A DNA stretch of 27,438 nt from a virus: positions 1 to 27,438 of the IMG/VR virus record IMGVR_UViG_3300035698_017672. One strand, 5' to 3'. The first letter of the stretch is position 1. Every line of letters starts with the position of its first letter. Below, in pieces: positions 1 to 8,431 of the stretch. The notes beneath the pieces were generated by a model. That model saw nothing but the letters and a program-made list of their open reading frames with translations, ran no database searches and was not told the DNA's origin. The position numbers and the translations under genes are program-made.

Positions 1-361
1 ACAAGTCCATGAACAACGCTCCAACATCACCATCATCAATCGCTGTTGGGATAGTGGATTCTGCTTGTCCACCGATTGTGATTGGGTTTGATGTATTTGC
101 TGCACCTTCGGCTACTGCGCCTTCAACATCAAAATTAACACCAGATGTTTGAGTTACAGTCGCATTTAAATCAGCGGCAGTATCTTGTATAACTTCAACA
201 CCGCTAGCAGATGCTCCTTGAACATTAACGTCCAATCTGTCATTCGTAACCGTCGCAGTTCCTCCACTTTTTCCTTGAATCTTGTTGTTAGAATTGAATT
301 GAGCCATCGCCGGGGAAGCAATCAACAACCCGGATAATACTAAAAATAATATTTTTTTCAC
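1..361 (-). CDS. Exported phage structural-like protein, cut by left edge
   Basis: The frame is open from a GTG at 361 to the window edge (120 codons seen, C-terminus missing). The start is set by AGGAGGAT a few bases upstream. The N-terminus is a textbook signal peptide: KK, about 14 hydrophobic residues, then SPAMA before QFN. The mature part is rich in Thr, Val, Gly and Asn (predicted beta). It contains NPITIGG followed by PTAIDDGD, a motif I recall from many phage structural and hypothetical proteins (family memory, not a search). It lies just after the 152-aa gene, which begins almost identically (GTGAAAAAAATATTATT), and is the last visible gene of the tail locus. Function unknown; it could be a decoration or receptor-interacting protein, or a phage-encoded envelope protein. 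The reading frame is sure, the role is not. Confidence 0.75.
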   Translation of the reverse strand, partial: MKKILFLVLSGLLIASPAMAQFNSNNKIQGKSGGTATVTNDRLDVNVQGASASGVEVIQDTAADLNATVTQTSGVNFDVEGAVAEGAANTSNPITIGGQAESTIPTAIDDGDVGALFMDL

Positions 362-374
362 TTTATCCTCCTTT

Positions 375-833
375 TTAACGATCTACAACATAAATGTGAG
401 TTACAGTCACCTGGGAATCTGCATCTGGATCAAACTTATACCGCATATACCTTGTAATCCTTGATGTAAAAGCAATCCATCTTGTAATATTTCCTAACGC
501 TGTGGCAACATTACCTTCTGCTGTTATCGTTCCATACATATCAGAAGTGTAAACTGTGTACCAATTCGTTTTATCTACTGAATATTCAACGGATATATCA
601 ACATCCCCTGTACCGCCAGATTTATCCTCTGTTACCAGCAACGCAACAAACCCGGCATTTCTTTCCATATCAATAATTTCACTATAAACCGCAGACCCGG
701 ATGTTAACGCATAGTCTGACATTGCTGTTCCAGCGGCATCATCTAAAACCATATGACCTTCATCATATCTAGCAAATGCCGGAGTACACGTTAAGGCAAT
801 CATAAGCATAACTGATAATAATATTTTTTTCAC
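375..833 (-). CDS. Exported hypothetical protein, beta-rich
   Basis: A 152-residue product. An upstream in-frame ATG at 866 would overlap the preceding gene, but the GTG at 833 follows AGGAGGGGG directly and gives a clean signal peptide: KKILLSVMLMIALT, then TPAFA before RYDEG. I take GTG 833 as the start. The mature protein of about 130 residues has alternating beta-type segments (for example VEYSVDKTNWYTVY and VTVTHIYVVDR) and no cysteines, which suggests a small beta-sandwich. It sits 10 bases after the tail-fibre-associated gene and is followed after 13 bases by another signal-peptide gene, so all belong to the tail end of the late operon. I do not recognise the family. A particle decoration protein, receptor-binding accessory or lysogenic-conversion envelope protein are all possible. 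Confidence 0.75.
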   Translation of the reverse strand: MKKILLSVMLMIALTCTPAFARYDEGHMVLDDAAGTAMSDYALTSGSAVYSEIIDMERNAGFVALLVTEDKSGGTGDVDISVEYSVDKTNWYTVYTSDMYGTITAEGNVATALGNITRWIAFTSRITRYMRYKFDPDADSQVTVTHIYVVDR

Positions 834-843
834 GATCCCCCTC

Positions 844-1191
844 CTATTGTTTAATTTTTTTAGCATCGATTCTCTCTTTAGCCATTATTTTTAATTCTTT
901 TTCTATATTCTTAGCTTCTTCGCGAACATCAATAACAGCTTGTTTTTTAGTCTCATTTATTACAAGACTCCCTCCTTTTTCTTTTTCCCAAGCACCCCGA
1001 TGTTCTCTAGTTTTAGGTAATACTGAAGTATCAACATCCTCATAATCAGAGTACCCGCCAGCATGTGACATCGCTTTACCAAAAACACGATTTAACCAAG
1101 CATCCTCAGTTTCTCCTGGTCGTTGTGATTTCGGGACTGGATGAATAATTTTTATACTTTTATTCGGAAAATATAAGATTCTACATTTCAT
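844..1191 (-). CDS. Tail-fibre-associated protein (putative chaperone/assembly)
   Basis: A 115-residue product. The ATG at 1191 lies one base after the tail-fibre stop codon, with GGAG nine bases before it; an in-frame GTG at 1206 inside the fibre gene is less well placed. The pattern (RILYFPNKSIKIIHPVPKS, then GETEDAWLNRVFGKA, then TREHRGAWE and a charged helical tail) matches, from memory, a widespread small protein found directly after podoviral and siphoviral tail-fibre genes. Those proteins start with a short beta part followed by E-x-W-L-x-R-V and R-x-A-W motifs. Their role is not settled; fibre folding or assembly is the usual guess from position. There is no signal peptide and no transmembrane segment. 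The strongly charged C-terminus is predicted helical. Confidence 0.75.
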   Translation of the reverse strand: MKCRILYFPNKSIKIIHPVPKSQRPGETEDAWLNRVFGKAMSHAGGYSDYEDVDTSVLPKTREHRGAWEKEKGGSLVINETKKQAVIDVREEAKNIEKELKIMAKERIDAKKIKQ

Positions 1192-1192
1192 A

Positions 1193-2140
1193 TTATTGAT
1201 CTCCACTTGCTATTACCATTACTGTTGACGCATCTGTCGCAACTCCATCCTTGTCTCTTGTTCTAACATCGATATATCCTGCAAATTCACCGGCTGATAA
1301 AATTTCATCAGTATTCGACGACATTGGAGCAGCATAATTCCCATCGGAGAAATCCGTATCCCATGTGACATAATACGCTCCTGTACCATTGTCAGTAATT
1401 GATGTAACATTAAGACTTCCTTTTATAGCGATAACCCCTGTCCCATTAAAATTTATCCATCCTTTAACACCAGTTGCCGCTTCTGCCGCCACCTGTGCCG
1501 CTTCCGCCGCCACTTGCGCAGCTTCCGCATTAGTCTCAGCTGTTTCTGCATTAGTCTCAGCTGTCTCAGCGTTGGTTTTCGCAGCCTCCGCATTAGTCTC
1601 AGCTGTTTCTGCATTAGTCTCAGCCGCTTCCGCTCCTGCCTGCGCTGCTTCTGCCGCTGCCTGCGCTACTGCCGCTGCCGCTATAGAATCCGCTAGAGTT
1701 TCAACAGTAACCGTATCCTGTGTAGCCCCTGAGATAACCGCTCTATCTACCTGCTCCTGTAACTGTTGGCATACCATCACTATATGGTCAAGGGCATCCT
1801 CATATGTTTCGGGAAAAAAATCACCTTGGTTGCGAATATCTGTCTCTTGCGTTAAAGGCCGAACCCTGCGGATATTAAGCTTATAGTCAGTTTTTAAATC
1901 ACCATCACCATCAAGCCAGTCTTGAGCAGCATCAACAAGAACAACCGTACCTCCAGCAGACTCTCCGGCATCCGTGACAGTATAATCGGTGGTAATCGTA
2001 AGGATAGTTTCAACATTATCCGTATCTGCAACAGTAACCACTAAATCTGTATCAGCAAATATCATAAAATCATAATCATAGATGCTTAATGTCCCGGCCC
2101 CGGTATAATCATTACTGTTAGTCGCTGATGAAAGTGTCAT
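1193..2140 (-). CDS. Tail fibre protein with T7 gp17-like N-terminus
   Basis: A 315-residue product; the ATG at 2140 follows GGAGG. Three parts are visible. Residues 1-135 resemble the T7 tail-fibre N-terminal particle-attachment domain: a beta-rich start, then RRVRPLTQETDIRNQGDF, F/Y-E-D-A-L-D and QQLQEQVDRAV. Residues 155-223 are an Ala/Glu/Thr/Asn heptad array (units such as AETAETN) forming a trimeric coiled-coil shaft. Residues 224-315 are a receptor-binding-type tip: WINFNGTG, VTSITDNGTGAYYVTW and DGNYA are familiar from many phage fibre ends. It is short compared with T7 gp17 (about 550 aa). It should mediate host-surface recognition at the tail. It follows the large internal-virion gene after 64 bases holding a possible extended -10 promoter. 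Confidence 0.9.
   Translation of the reverse strand: MTLSSATNSNDYTGAGTLSIYDYDFMIFADTDLVVTVADTDNVETILTITTDYTVTDAGESAGGTVVLVDAAQDWLDGDGDLKTDYKLNIRRVRPLTQETDIRNQGDFFPETYEDALDHIVMVCQQLQEQVDRAVISGATQDTVTVETLADSIAAAAVAQAAAEAAQAGAEAAETNAETAETNAEAAKTNAETAETNAETAETNAEAAQVAAEAAQVAAEAATGVKGWINFNGTGVIAIKGSLNVTSITDNGTGAYYVTWDTDFSDGNYAAPMSSNTDEILSAGEFAGYIDVRTRDKDGVATDASTVMVIASGDQ
1472..1678 (-). repeat. 21-bp tandem repeats encoding fibre heptads
   Basis: Imperfect 21-base units (for example GCATTAGTCTCAGCTGTTTCT on the plus strand near 1527-1635) encode successive heptads of the fibre shaft, residues about 155-223. The repetition at DNA level could allow unit gain or loss by slippage, changing shaft length in whole heptads without breaking the frame. 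Confidence 0.8.
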
Positions 2141-2158
2141 ATTATTTCCTCCAAAATT

Positions 2159-2167
2159 ATTATATCA
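2159..2167 (-). promoter_or_regulatory. Possible extended -10 promoter for tail fibre
   Basis: On the minus strand TGATATAAT (an extended -10, TGnTATAAT) lies in the 64-base gap before the tail-fibre gene, about 20 bases ahead of its start codon. No convincing -35 is visible. In AT-rich DNA such a match can occur by chance. Confidence 0.35.
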
Positions 2168-2204
2168 AACCAATAATCAAAATTACCTATTTTTATTTTA
2201 TTTT

Positions 2205-5200
2205 TCATTTACCTTCTATTGCCTTTTCAGACAAAATAAGCCTTCTTAGATCAGTTGTATCTCCGGTCGAGAGATCAATAATTCCTTCCATTCCTCTTTT
2301 TAGCTGAGAGTATGGTACTTTAAGAAAAACTGCCAGTAAGAATAGAATATCAGGAGTTGCTTTATCCAATTTACCTGCTAGAATATTTTTTATCATATAG
2401 TTCCCATGTGATAACAAAGATGCCGCCGGACTAATAGAAGGATCATATCCTCTAACTCCTGACATAAACAAGTTTCCGATAATCGGTATAGATGATATGA
2501 AATTTCCAAAGACTGCATCAAACATTTCTTCTAAATCATCAGGCAATCTTCCATGTGACAATATAAAAGCTCCAACAGAAGAAACAACTATCGCAGCAAT
2601 ATCTTTAGATGATCTCTTAAACTCACCGGCTTTTAATTGTTGAGGAATTTCTTCGCTAGTTATATTCCAAATTTTGTTCATAAAATTCGTAAACATTAAT
2701 ATTGATCGCCAAAACTCGTCATTTGTTCGATACATTCTCGATAAATCTTTAATCGCTCCTTGCGGTTGAGTTTTCAACACAGTTTTTAAAGCAATATCTT
2801 TTGCCTCCGACTCTGACTTTGTTTTTCTTTGATTCCTATAAACAGCATCATACGCTGCAAGAACAGTATAGCTATCTACATTAGTAATCATCTGGGCACC
2901 TGATTTATCAATCGAAGCAAGAGCTATTCCAACTTTTCTTTTAAAATCACTATCAGGTAAATCTCTTATCTTACGTTGAATATCCCTAATGTCTCTGGTC
3001 GCAGCCCTATTTTTCAAAGAAGGTTCTTTAGCGTAAATTTCTTCTATTACCTTCTTAGAATTCGGATTCATCGGATTAAGTCGATATAAACTTGTTGTCA
3101 ATTCCTGAAGAGAAGTATTCTTCGCAACAAGAAAATACGAAAGAAATTGTTTTCCACTTGTTCCAACATTATACCAAAGATAAGCCGCTCGGATACCTTC
3201 TCTCACATGTTTCAAAATAGCATCATGCTCGCTTCTACCCATTGTCTGCGGGCGAATTACTGATTTAAGGTAATGGTTGAAATCTTCCCAAGCGTTCTCG
3301 GAATGATTATATGTTACCGCATCTCGAATCCCGGGATTATTTAACACTTGATTAAATGCTTTCTGCAATGCAGCAAAAGCAATAAAATGTTCCTGCTCGG
3401 CGATTCCATTAATTGCATCTTTTATAAAACTTGTACTCATTCTTGCATCAGAGTTTCCGACGACTTCTTCTCTTGTAATCGTTACTCTCTTGTCAACAGA
3501 CGTATAGCTAAATTCTTTCTCTGTACGCATAATAATATCGGGTAACATTTCTGTTATAATCTCTTTTGATTCTGAAAAAGATTTCTGCTTCCCTTCTTCC
3601 AGGAAATTAGTTATTCTAATCGGGAAATAAACTTTAACTCTATCAAACTTCCGGTTAAGAATACTCTCCGTGGTTTGCATTAACGCTGGATGTCTCTCGC
3701 CAACAATTTCCTGTACTTCATCAGCAAACTTTATATACTCTGGCTTTTCTTCTCTAAGTTTCTCTATAAACTCATTTACTGTTTCTTCTGATATCTTGTT
3801 CAAAGTAATTAGCGTATCTAAAGCATGTCCATCTTTCGTTGCCATATACATTCCAAGAATATCGTCAACTTGAAAAGTCTGATTCCCAACCTTTATTTTT
3901 TCACCTAATCCAAAAAATGTAATTTTATTTTTCTTCATTCGTTCATTTATTCTATTAGTTCTATTGGTATAGAAAATTCCTTCCGTAGTATCTGCAATAT
4001 GAATACTATCGTAAAATATTTTTTCTCCCAATTTCCCAAATATTTTATTTAACATATGCAAAGGATTCCTTGCCTTCATCAGCTTACCTTCTGCTTTATT
4101 AACTTTTCTTGATTTTTTCTCCTCAACAGTGTTCTTGGCAAATTGACCCGCTTCTGTTCCGCCCGCATTTTTTATTAATACTGCGTCAAGAATGGCTCTC
4201 GCAATATCCTGTTGCTCTTCTTTATCTTTAAATAATTTACGTCCTTCATCTTTAAGATTCGCTATAATTCCAGCAATTCGCTGAAGATTCTCGGTTGACA
4301 TATTACGGATAGATTGCTTCCTTTCCCCTTTTGTTTTTCCAAGTTGATCCAGCATTTCATCAATCCTTTTCTGATATTTAATATCAGTTACATTTTCCGG
4401 CATTTTTGGTTGCTTTAGGATAATATCAGTTAACTTTTCTCGTTTCTTTTTAGTAGCTGATATTTCAACTAACTTATTAACCCGTTTCTCAATCGCATCA
4501 AGCAATCTGGAAAACTTCTCATCATTCGATACATCGCCCTCTGTAACCTGACCGATTGTTCTAACAAACTTACCTCTATCGTGAAGAGTCAAAGATTTCA
4601 ATATATCGTTAATTACTTTAATTCTTTCTCTTAAAACTTCTTTTGTAGCTACTACACCCTTTTTAAATCCTCGTCTTATATTTCTTATCTTATCTTTAAG
4701 AATCGTAGTCTCACGTTTAGCGATTATTTTAGGTTTTAAATCAGCAACTTTTGCTTCCGACTTCTTATTAGATTCTCTTAATTCAACCAAGAAGTCAACT
4801 AAATCATTGGTTGTCGATCCTTCGGGTAAAATACGCATTGCCACAAGTTCATCTAATGCTTCATCAGCAGACAAAGAATTCTTATCTGTTGACGCAAAAA
4901 CAAATGGAATCGGTTGGACCTCTTCCGTAATATCAGGATTTTTGTTCTTATTAATCCGACCTCTCATAATGTCCATTAAATTACTTAATTCTTTCTTCTC
5001 GAATTCAGCAATATCAAGTTCATCTAAACGTCGCTGTTCTTTATTAATCTCCTCCTGCAATTTTCTATCAATATATGTTCCAAGTTTTGTTTTTCGAGAA
5101 GCGATTGCTTCCTTCTCAACAACTTCCCTAACTTCTTTCGCCATCGTCTCAACTTCAACGTTATCTTCAACGTTATCTGGGACTTCCGGATCTTCAATCA

Positions 5201-6377
5201 ATCCCTGCTCAACAAAAGAAGCATGTATATCTTTTAAAATATTTTTTTCATCGCCAGTCAATTCTTCTTTTGCCATGGCTTTAACGAGAAGAGCACTACG
5301 CTGTTGTTCTTCTTCAAAAGTTTTACCGCCTAAATCTATTATATTTTTAGATAATCCATCTATAACTTTATTCGTTTCTCCTAAAACATTCTCACCTGCT
5401 TTATTCATTAACTCATTAGTCTTAGTCGTAGCTTTTTTTTCATCTAATCCAGCACGAAGAAGTGCGTTCTTAATTTTTTGTTTTTGTATAGACGCCACAC
5501 TAACAGAGGCTGATCCGCCCAAAACAGCACCGAGAGAACCTGCATATAAGGATTGATAGAGAATATCTGAAAATTTATTTTTTTCTATACCAGAAAACTT
5601 TTTTATAAGCCCTTCAGCTCCAGTTTGAGAAAATTCTTGAATAAACTCAGAAACACTGCCTTTAATCCCACGTTTAATTATTCCACCACCTGAACTAATG
5701 ATAGAATGAATACCCCAAAATTCTAACCCTCCTTCAAATACTCCCAAGAGATCACTTATTACCCTTGCTTCGCCATATGTTTTATCTGCATCAAGTGCCT
5801 CTTTGTATCCGGTTGCTTTTGCGGATGCACCAAAAACAACACCTGGAAGAACCGCGCCACCAACCATTCCCATCGTTATTGAAGCAGCTAATGAAATAGA
5901 ACCAGCCCCTAAATCCTCAACAAATTTCAATGCTGTTGTTTTCTGTTCCGGAAAACCTGACGCTATAAATTGTTTATTAGTTTCAGATAACCTTGATCCA
6001 AAATCAGATATTCTTTCATCGATATCAGTATCTTCAAATATTCTTCTTTGAGACACCCTATTACCAGCTTGAATAATGCCAAAAGGAGTTAACCTATCTA
6101 TCCAAAATTTTGGACTAGAAAAATCTTCTTCATCAATACCTTTTCCCGAAACAGAATCTGCTCCAAGTTTTATTAAGTCGCCAGCTAATCCAGGAGCACT
6201 GCCAATAGCTTTTGAAATACCTTTCCCAGCCGCGTCAAGGTAGTCAATCATAGATGTTCGCACTTTTTTAACAGTACCGAAAGACTTCATTTCCTCGATA
6301 GTCATAGACGTACCTGCTGACTCTTTGCCATCAAGCTTACTCGCTAACATCTCATCTATTGTCATTGAATTATTCAT
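2205..6377 (-). CDS. Giant internal virion / ejection protein
   Basis: A 1390-residue product whose start overlaps the end of the 514-aa gene by 8 bases. Position (after the gp14-like and 514-aa proteins, before the fibre) and size match the largest podoviral ejection protein, the counterpart of T7 gp16 (1318 aa). The N-terminal 300 residues hold several Gly/Ala-rich hydrophobic stretches (for example ISLAASITMGMVGGAVLPGV near 160-180). The middle is long, charged and predicted helical. The C-terminal 350 residues contain MFTNFMNKIWN and further hydrophobic stretches (IAAIVVSSVGAFIL, ISSIPIIGNLF), which could enter the cell envelope during DNA ejection. I do not see the lytic transglycosylase domain that T7 gp16 carries. 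The C-terminal pattern recalls large polyvalent-type podoviral proteins; this is by memory only. Confidence 0.75.
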   Translation of the reverse strand: MNNSMTIDEMLASKLDGKESAGTSMTIEEMKSFGTVKKVRTSMIDYLDAAGKGISKAIGSAPGLAGDLIKLGADSVSGKGIDEEDFSSPKFWIDRLTPFGIIQAGNRVSQRRIFEDTDIDERISDFGSRLSETNKQFIASGFPEQKTTALKFVEDLGAGSISLAASITMGMVGGAVLPGVVFGASAKATGYKEALDADKTYGEARVISDLLGVFEGGLEFWGIHSIISSGGGIIKRGIKGSVSEFIQEFSQTGAEGLIKKFSGIEKNKFSDILYQSLYAGSLGAVLGGSASVSVASIQKQKIKNALLRAGLDEKKATTKTNELMNKAGENVLGETNKVIDGLSKNIIDLGGKTFEEEQQRSALLVKAMAKEELTGDEKNILKDIHASFVEQGLIEDPEVPDNVEDNVEVETMAKEVREVVEKEAIASRKTKLGTYIDRKLQEEINKEQRRLDELDIAEFEKKELSNLMDIMRGRINKNKNPDITEEVQPIPFVFASTDKNSLSADEALDELVAMRILPEGSTTNDLVDFLVELRESNKKSEAKVADLKPKIIAKRETTILKDKIRNIRRGFKKGVVATKEVLRERIKVINDILKSLTLHDRGKFVRTIGQVTEGDVSNDEKFSRLLDAIEKRVNKLVEISATKKKREKLTDIILKQPKMPENVTDIKYQKRIDEMLDQLGKTKGERKQSIRNMSTENLQRIAGIIANLKDEGRKLFKDKEEQQDIARAILDAVLIKNAGGTEAGQFAKNTVEEKKSRKVNKAEGKLMKARNPLHMLNKIFGKLGEKIFYDSIHIADTTEGIFYTNRTNRINERMKKNKITFFGLGEKIKVGNQTFQVDDILGMYMATKDGHALDTLITLNKISEETVNEFIEKLREEKPEYIKFADEVQEIVGERHPALMQTTESILNRKFDRVKVYFPIRITNFLEEGKQKSFSESKEIITEMLPDIIMRTEKEFSYTSVDKRVTITREEVVGNSDARMSTSFIKDAINGIAEQEHFIAFAALQKAFNQVLNNPGIRDAVTYNHSENAWEDFNHYLKSVIRPQTMGRSEHDAILKHVREGIRAAYLWYNVGTSGKQFLSYFLVAKNTSLQELTTSLYRLNPMNPNSKKVIEEIYAKEPSLKNRAATRDIRDIQRKIRDLPDSDFKRKVGIALASIDKSGAQMITNVDSYTVLAAYDAVYRNQRKTKSESEAKDIALKTVLKTQPQGAIKDLSRMYRTNDEFWRSILMFTNFMNKIWNITSEEIPQQLKAGEFKRSSKDIAAIVVSSVGAFILSHGRLPDDLEEMFDAVFGNFISSIPIIGNLFMSGVRGYDPSISPAASLLSHGNYMIKNILAGKLDKATPDILFLLAVFLKVPYSQLKRGMEGIIDLSTGDTTDLRRLILSEKAIEGK

Positions 6378-7914
6378 TAGGACTCTTAGTTTCTACTATT
6401 TCGCTATATCCTGGATCACCTGGTAATAGTTCAAATGTAGGGACACCATTCTTATAACCATTTACTTTTCTCATTCCATAGGGAGTATCGTATAGCTTAC
6501 CTTCTTCCATACCACTATATTCTGGATAATTTTTGTCTCTCTCATTTTTAATTATCGCATCTGTAGCTTCAATCATTTGCTTATCGTCTTTATCCATATT
6601 AATATCGTAATCAATAATTTTTCTTAACGCATCAGAAACAGCTTTCTCTCCGAAGTTGGCTTTGTCAAGATAAGTTTTAATTTCTTCAGTAGAGTTTCTG
6701 AACCATGCGCGGAAAGGGTTCCACGGATTACCCGTAAAAGGAACCTTGGAAGGTTTAAGTTTGTTAAGCTCAACATCTTTCAAGATTGTACTAATTTTTC
6801 TTAATTTATTTTTTTCTTCCGTCGTTAAATTCCCATCAATATACGCATCCACTAGAACTTGTTTCATAGTAAAATTGTCTATATTGTCATCCACAAGTTT
6901 ATCAACAAGGTCTAAATATTTTTTGTCTTCTTTCTCTTGAACCGTTTTAATACTCATTATCTCCGTTAATTCGGACTTCTGAGTTCCTTTTATTTTCTTC
7001 AAATACTTAGCTGCTTCTTTGCTGCCGATTCCACCCTGACTAACAGGTTTGTTCATCAGGAGAACTTCTTGCGGAGTCAACTCTTTATCTAAGAGTTTAT
7101 CTTCAAACCCATCAGTTATCTCAGCAATCCTAATTTTATGAGTTGCTTTGACCGCTTTATCAATATCAGATTCATTCAGATCATCTTGATTTATCTCAGA
7201 TTTGTTATCGTTAAAATATTTTCTAGCCTCATCAGAATCAAATGATATTAAATTGTTAATAACTCCGATATGTGTTTTACTTAGAGAATCAAGAGTTTTA
7301 GCCTGAATCCACTCAGAAGATTTTCCTGTATTCTTCGCATAATTTTTTATATTATCTTTTAAATTCACAAGCGACTCATCTCTTTCCAGCGGAGCATCAA
7401 ATCCATTAATCGCTATGCTAGACTCATTCGCTAATCCTGACTCAAAAACCTCAGTTTCATACCTGTTTTTTTCATTCGAGACATGAACATTAACTCTGCT
7501 TTGTAACCTATTGTGATAATCTTGCGCTATCTCAGAAAAAGCTTGTCGCTGAAAGTCATTAGCAAGATTGCCCTCCATTCCTTTAACCGCATTATTAAAA
7601 TCTTTTTCATATTCTATTGTAAAAGCTTCTTCGCCAAAACGATTCAATACTCCCGTTTTAGAATTATTCAGATAATCATCATACCATCCAGTAAGATTGC
7701 TTTTCTCCTTCTGAATCTTTATCTCATTCGCTCGCTGTATCTCCTGAATAGCAAAATTTTGTACAGTTGACGCAAGACCTTTAGTAGCTGATGTTACTCC
7801 TTGAGCAGACGATCCTCCGCCAAATGATTCTAATGATGCACCAGTCGATAACCTGACTCCAGGCATTGATGCTGACTTAACTCTAGTCTCTGTTATCCTC
7901 GGTACTTTAACCAT
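6370..7914 (-). CDS. Internal virion protein (gp15-like position)
   Basis: A 514-residue product, almost entirely charged and predicted helical, with no membrane segment or catalytic motif that I can see. The N-terminus (VPRITETRV, then PGVRLSTGASLESFGGG) matches from memory the start of internal-virion proteins in many T7-like and BPP-1-like podoviruses. The following coiled-coil-rich body (residues about 50-420) is also typical. Gene order supports the role: it lies between the gp14-like protein (7 bases upstream) and the giant ejection protein (8-base overlap). It would sit in the capsid core and leave with the DNA. Sequence alone does not prove this. Confidence 0.7.
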   Translation of the reverse strand: MVKVPRITETRVKSASMPGVRLSTGASLESFGGGSSAQGVTSATKGLASTVQNFAIQEIQRANEIKIQKEKSNLTGWYDDYLNNSKTGVLNRFGEEAFTIEYEKDFNNAVKGMEGNLANDFQRQAFSEIAQDYHNRLQSRVNVHVSNEKNRYETEVFESGLANESSIAINGFDAPLERDESLVNLKDNIKNYAKNTGKSSEWIQAKTLDSLSKTHIGVINNLISFDSDEARKYFNDNKSEINQDDLNESDIDKAVKATHKIRIAEITDGFEDKLLDKELTPQEVLLMNKPVSQGGIGSKEAAKYLKKIKGTQKSELTEIMSIKTVQEKEDKKYLDLVDKLVDDNIDNFTMKQVLVDAYIDGNLTTEEKNKLRKISTILKDVELNKLKPSKVPFTGNPWNPFRAWFRNSTEEIKTYLDKANFGEKAVSDALRKIIDYDINMDKDDKQMIEATDAIIKNERDKNYPEYSGMEEGKLYDTPYGMRKVNGYKNGVPTFELLPGDPGYSEIVETKSPNE

Positions 7915-7921
7915 AATTCCC

Positions 7922-8428
7922 TCATGTTGTTATTTTATTAAAAGCAGACGCTCCCTGGGCGACTTGCGATGCCGCTGTTAATCCACCTGTAAGAATCGTA
8001 TTCCTCGCCTGATTTGATGCAGACGAACTTGTTAGTCCTGCTTGCTGCCTATAATCAATAGCTTCAATTCGATAACCCGTAGCTTCCTTGAAAGCATTAT
8101 TCTTAATTGTCAAAGCGTCAACTGCGCCTAACCCGGCCGTTTCAAGCTGAATCTCCAAAGCTGATCCTGAACCAATATCTATCCCTTGAGCAGCCATCGC
8201 TGCCCGTTGCCGACCTATAAGAGTTTTTGTCTTTGCTTTGGATTCTTCAGACTCTTCTTTTCCTCTGGTCTCTGCACTCCTAGCCGCTAAATCACTAAGT
8301 CTTGCCTGTGTTAAAAACTGACTTGACTGAAATTCTCCTTTACTCTCAATTGCAGATGATTGATTAAAACTTCCCGATAGGGTATTCGCTACCTGAAGAC
8401 CTGTTGCCGCTATCAACAATACTTGCAT
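7922..8428 (-). CDS. Virion core protein, T7 gp14-like
   Basis: A 168-residue product. It has a hydrophobic start (LLIAATGLQVANTL), then a helical Ala/Gln/Ser/Glu-rich body containing RAAMAAQGIDIGSGSALEI and a C-terminal Ala/Gly segment. The A-A-Q-G-I/V-x-x-x-S-G-S pattern is the hallmark I know from the T7 gp14-like internal virion family. It sits 3 bases after the tail tubular B-like gene and 7 bases before the next ejection-type gene, the order seen in T7-like podoviruses. Expected role: ejected first and inserted into the outer membrane as part of the DNA channel. That is family knowledge and not shown here. Confidence 0.8.
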   Translation of the reverse strand: MQVLLIAATGLQVANTLSGSFNQSSAIESKGEFQSSQFLTQARLSDLAARSAETRGKEESEESKAKTKTLIGRQRAAMAAQGIDIGSGSALEIQLETAGLGAVDALTIKNNAFKEATGYRIEAIDYRQQAGLTSSSASNQARNTILTGGLTAASQVAQGASAFNKITT

Positions 8429-8431
8429 AAT

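Noticed and set aside
375-866. ATG 866 as start of the exported 152-aa protein
   Set aside because: It overlaps the preceding gene by 23 bases and lacks a binding site; GTG 833 has AGGAGG at correct distance and yields a proper signal peptide.
1389-1886. Ala/Ser/Val repeat protein on the plus strand
   Set aside because: It is the reverse reading of the fibre heptad repeats.
4807-5556. 249-codon plus-strand frame
   Set aside because: Antisense to the giant internal virion gene; Ser/Ile/Leu-rich composition typical of reverse reading, no binding site, no domain.
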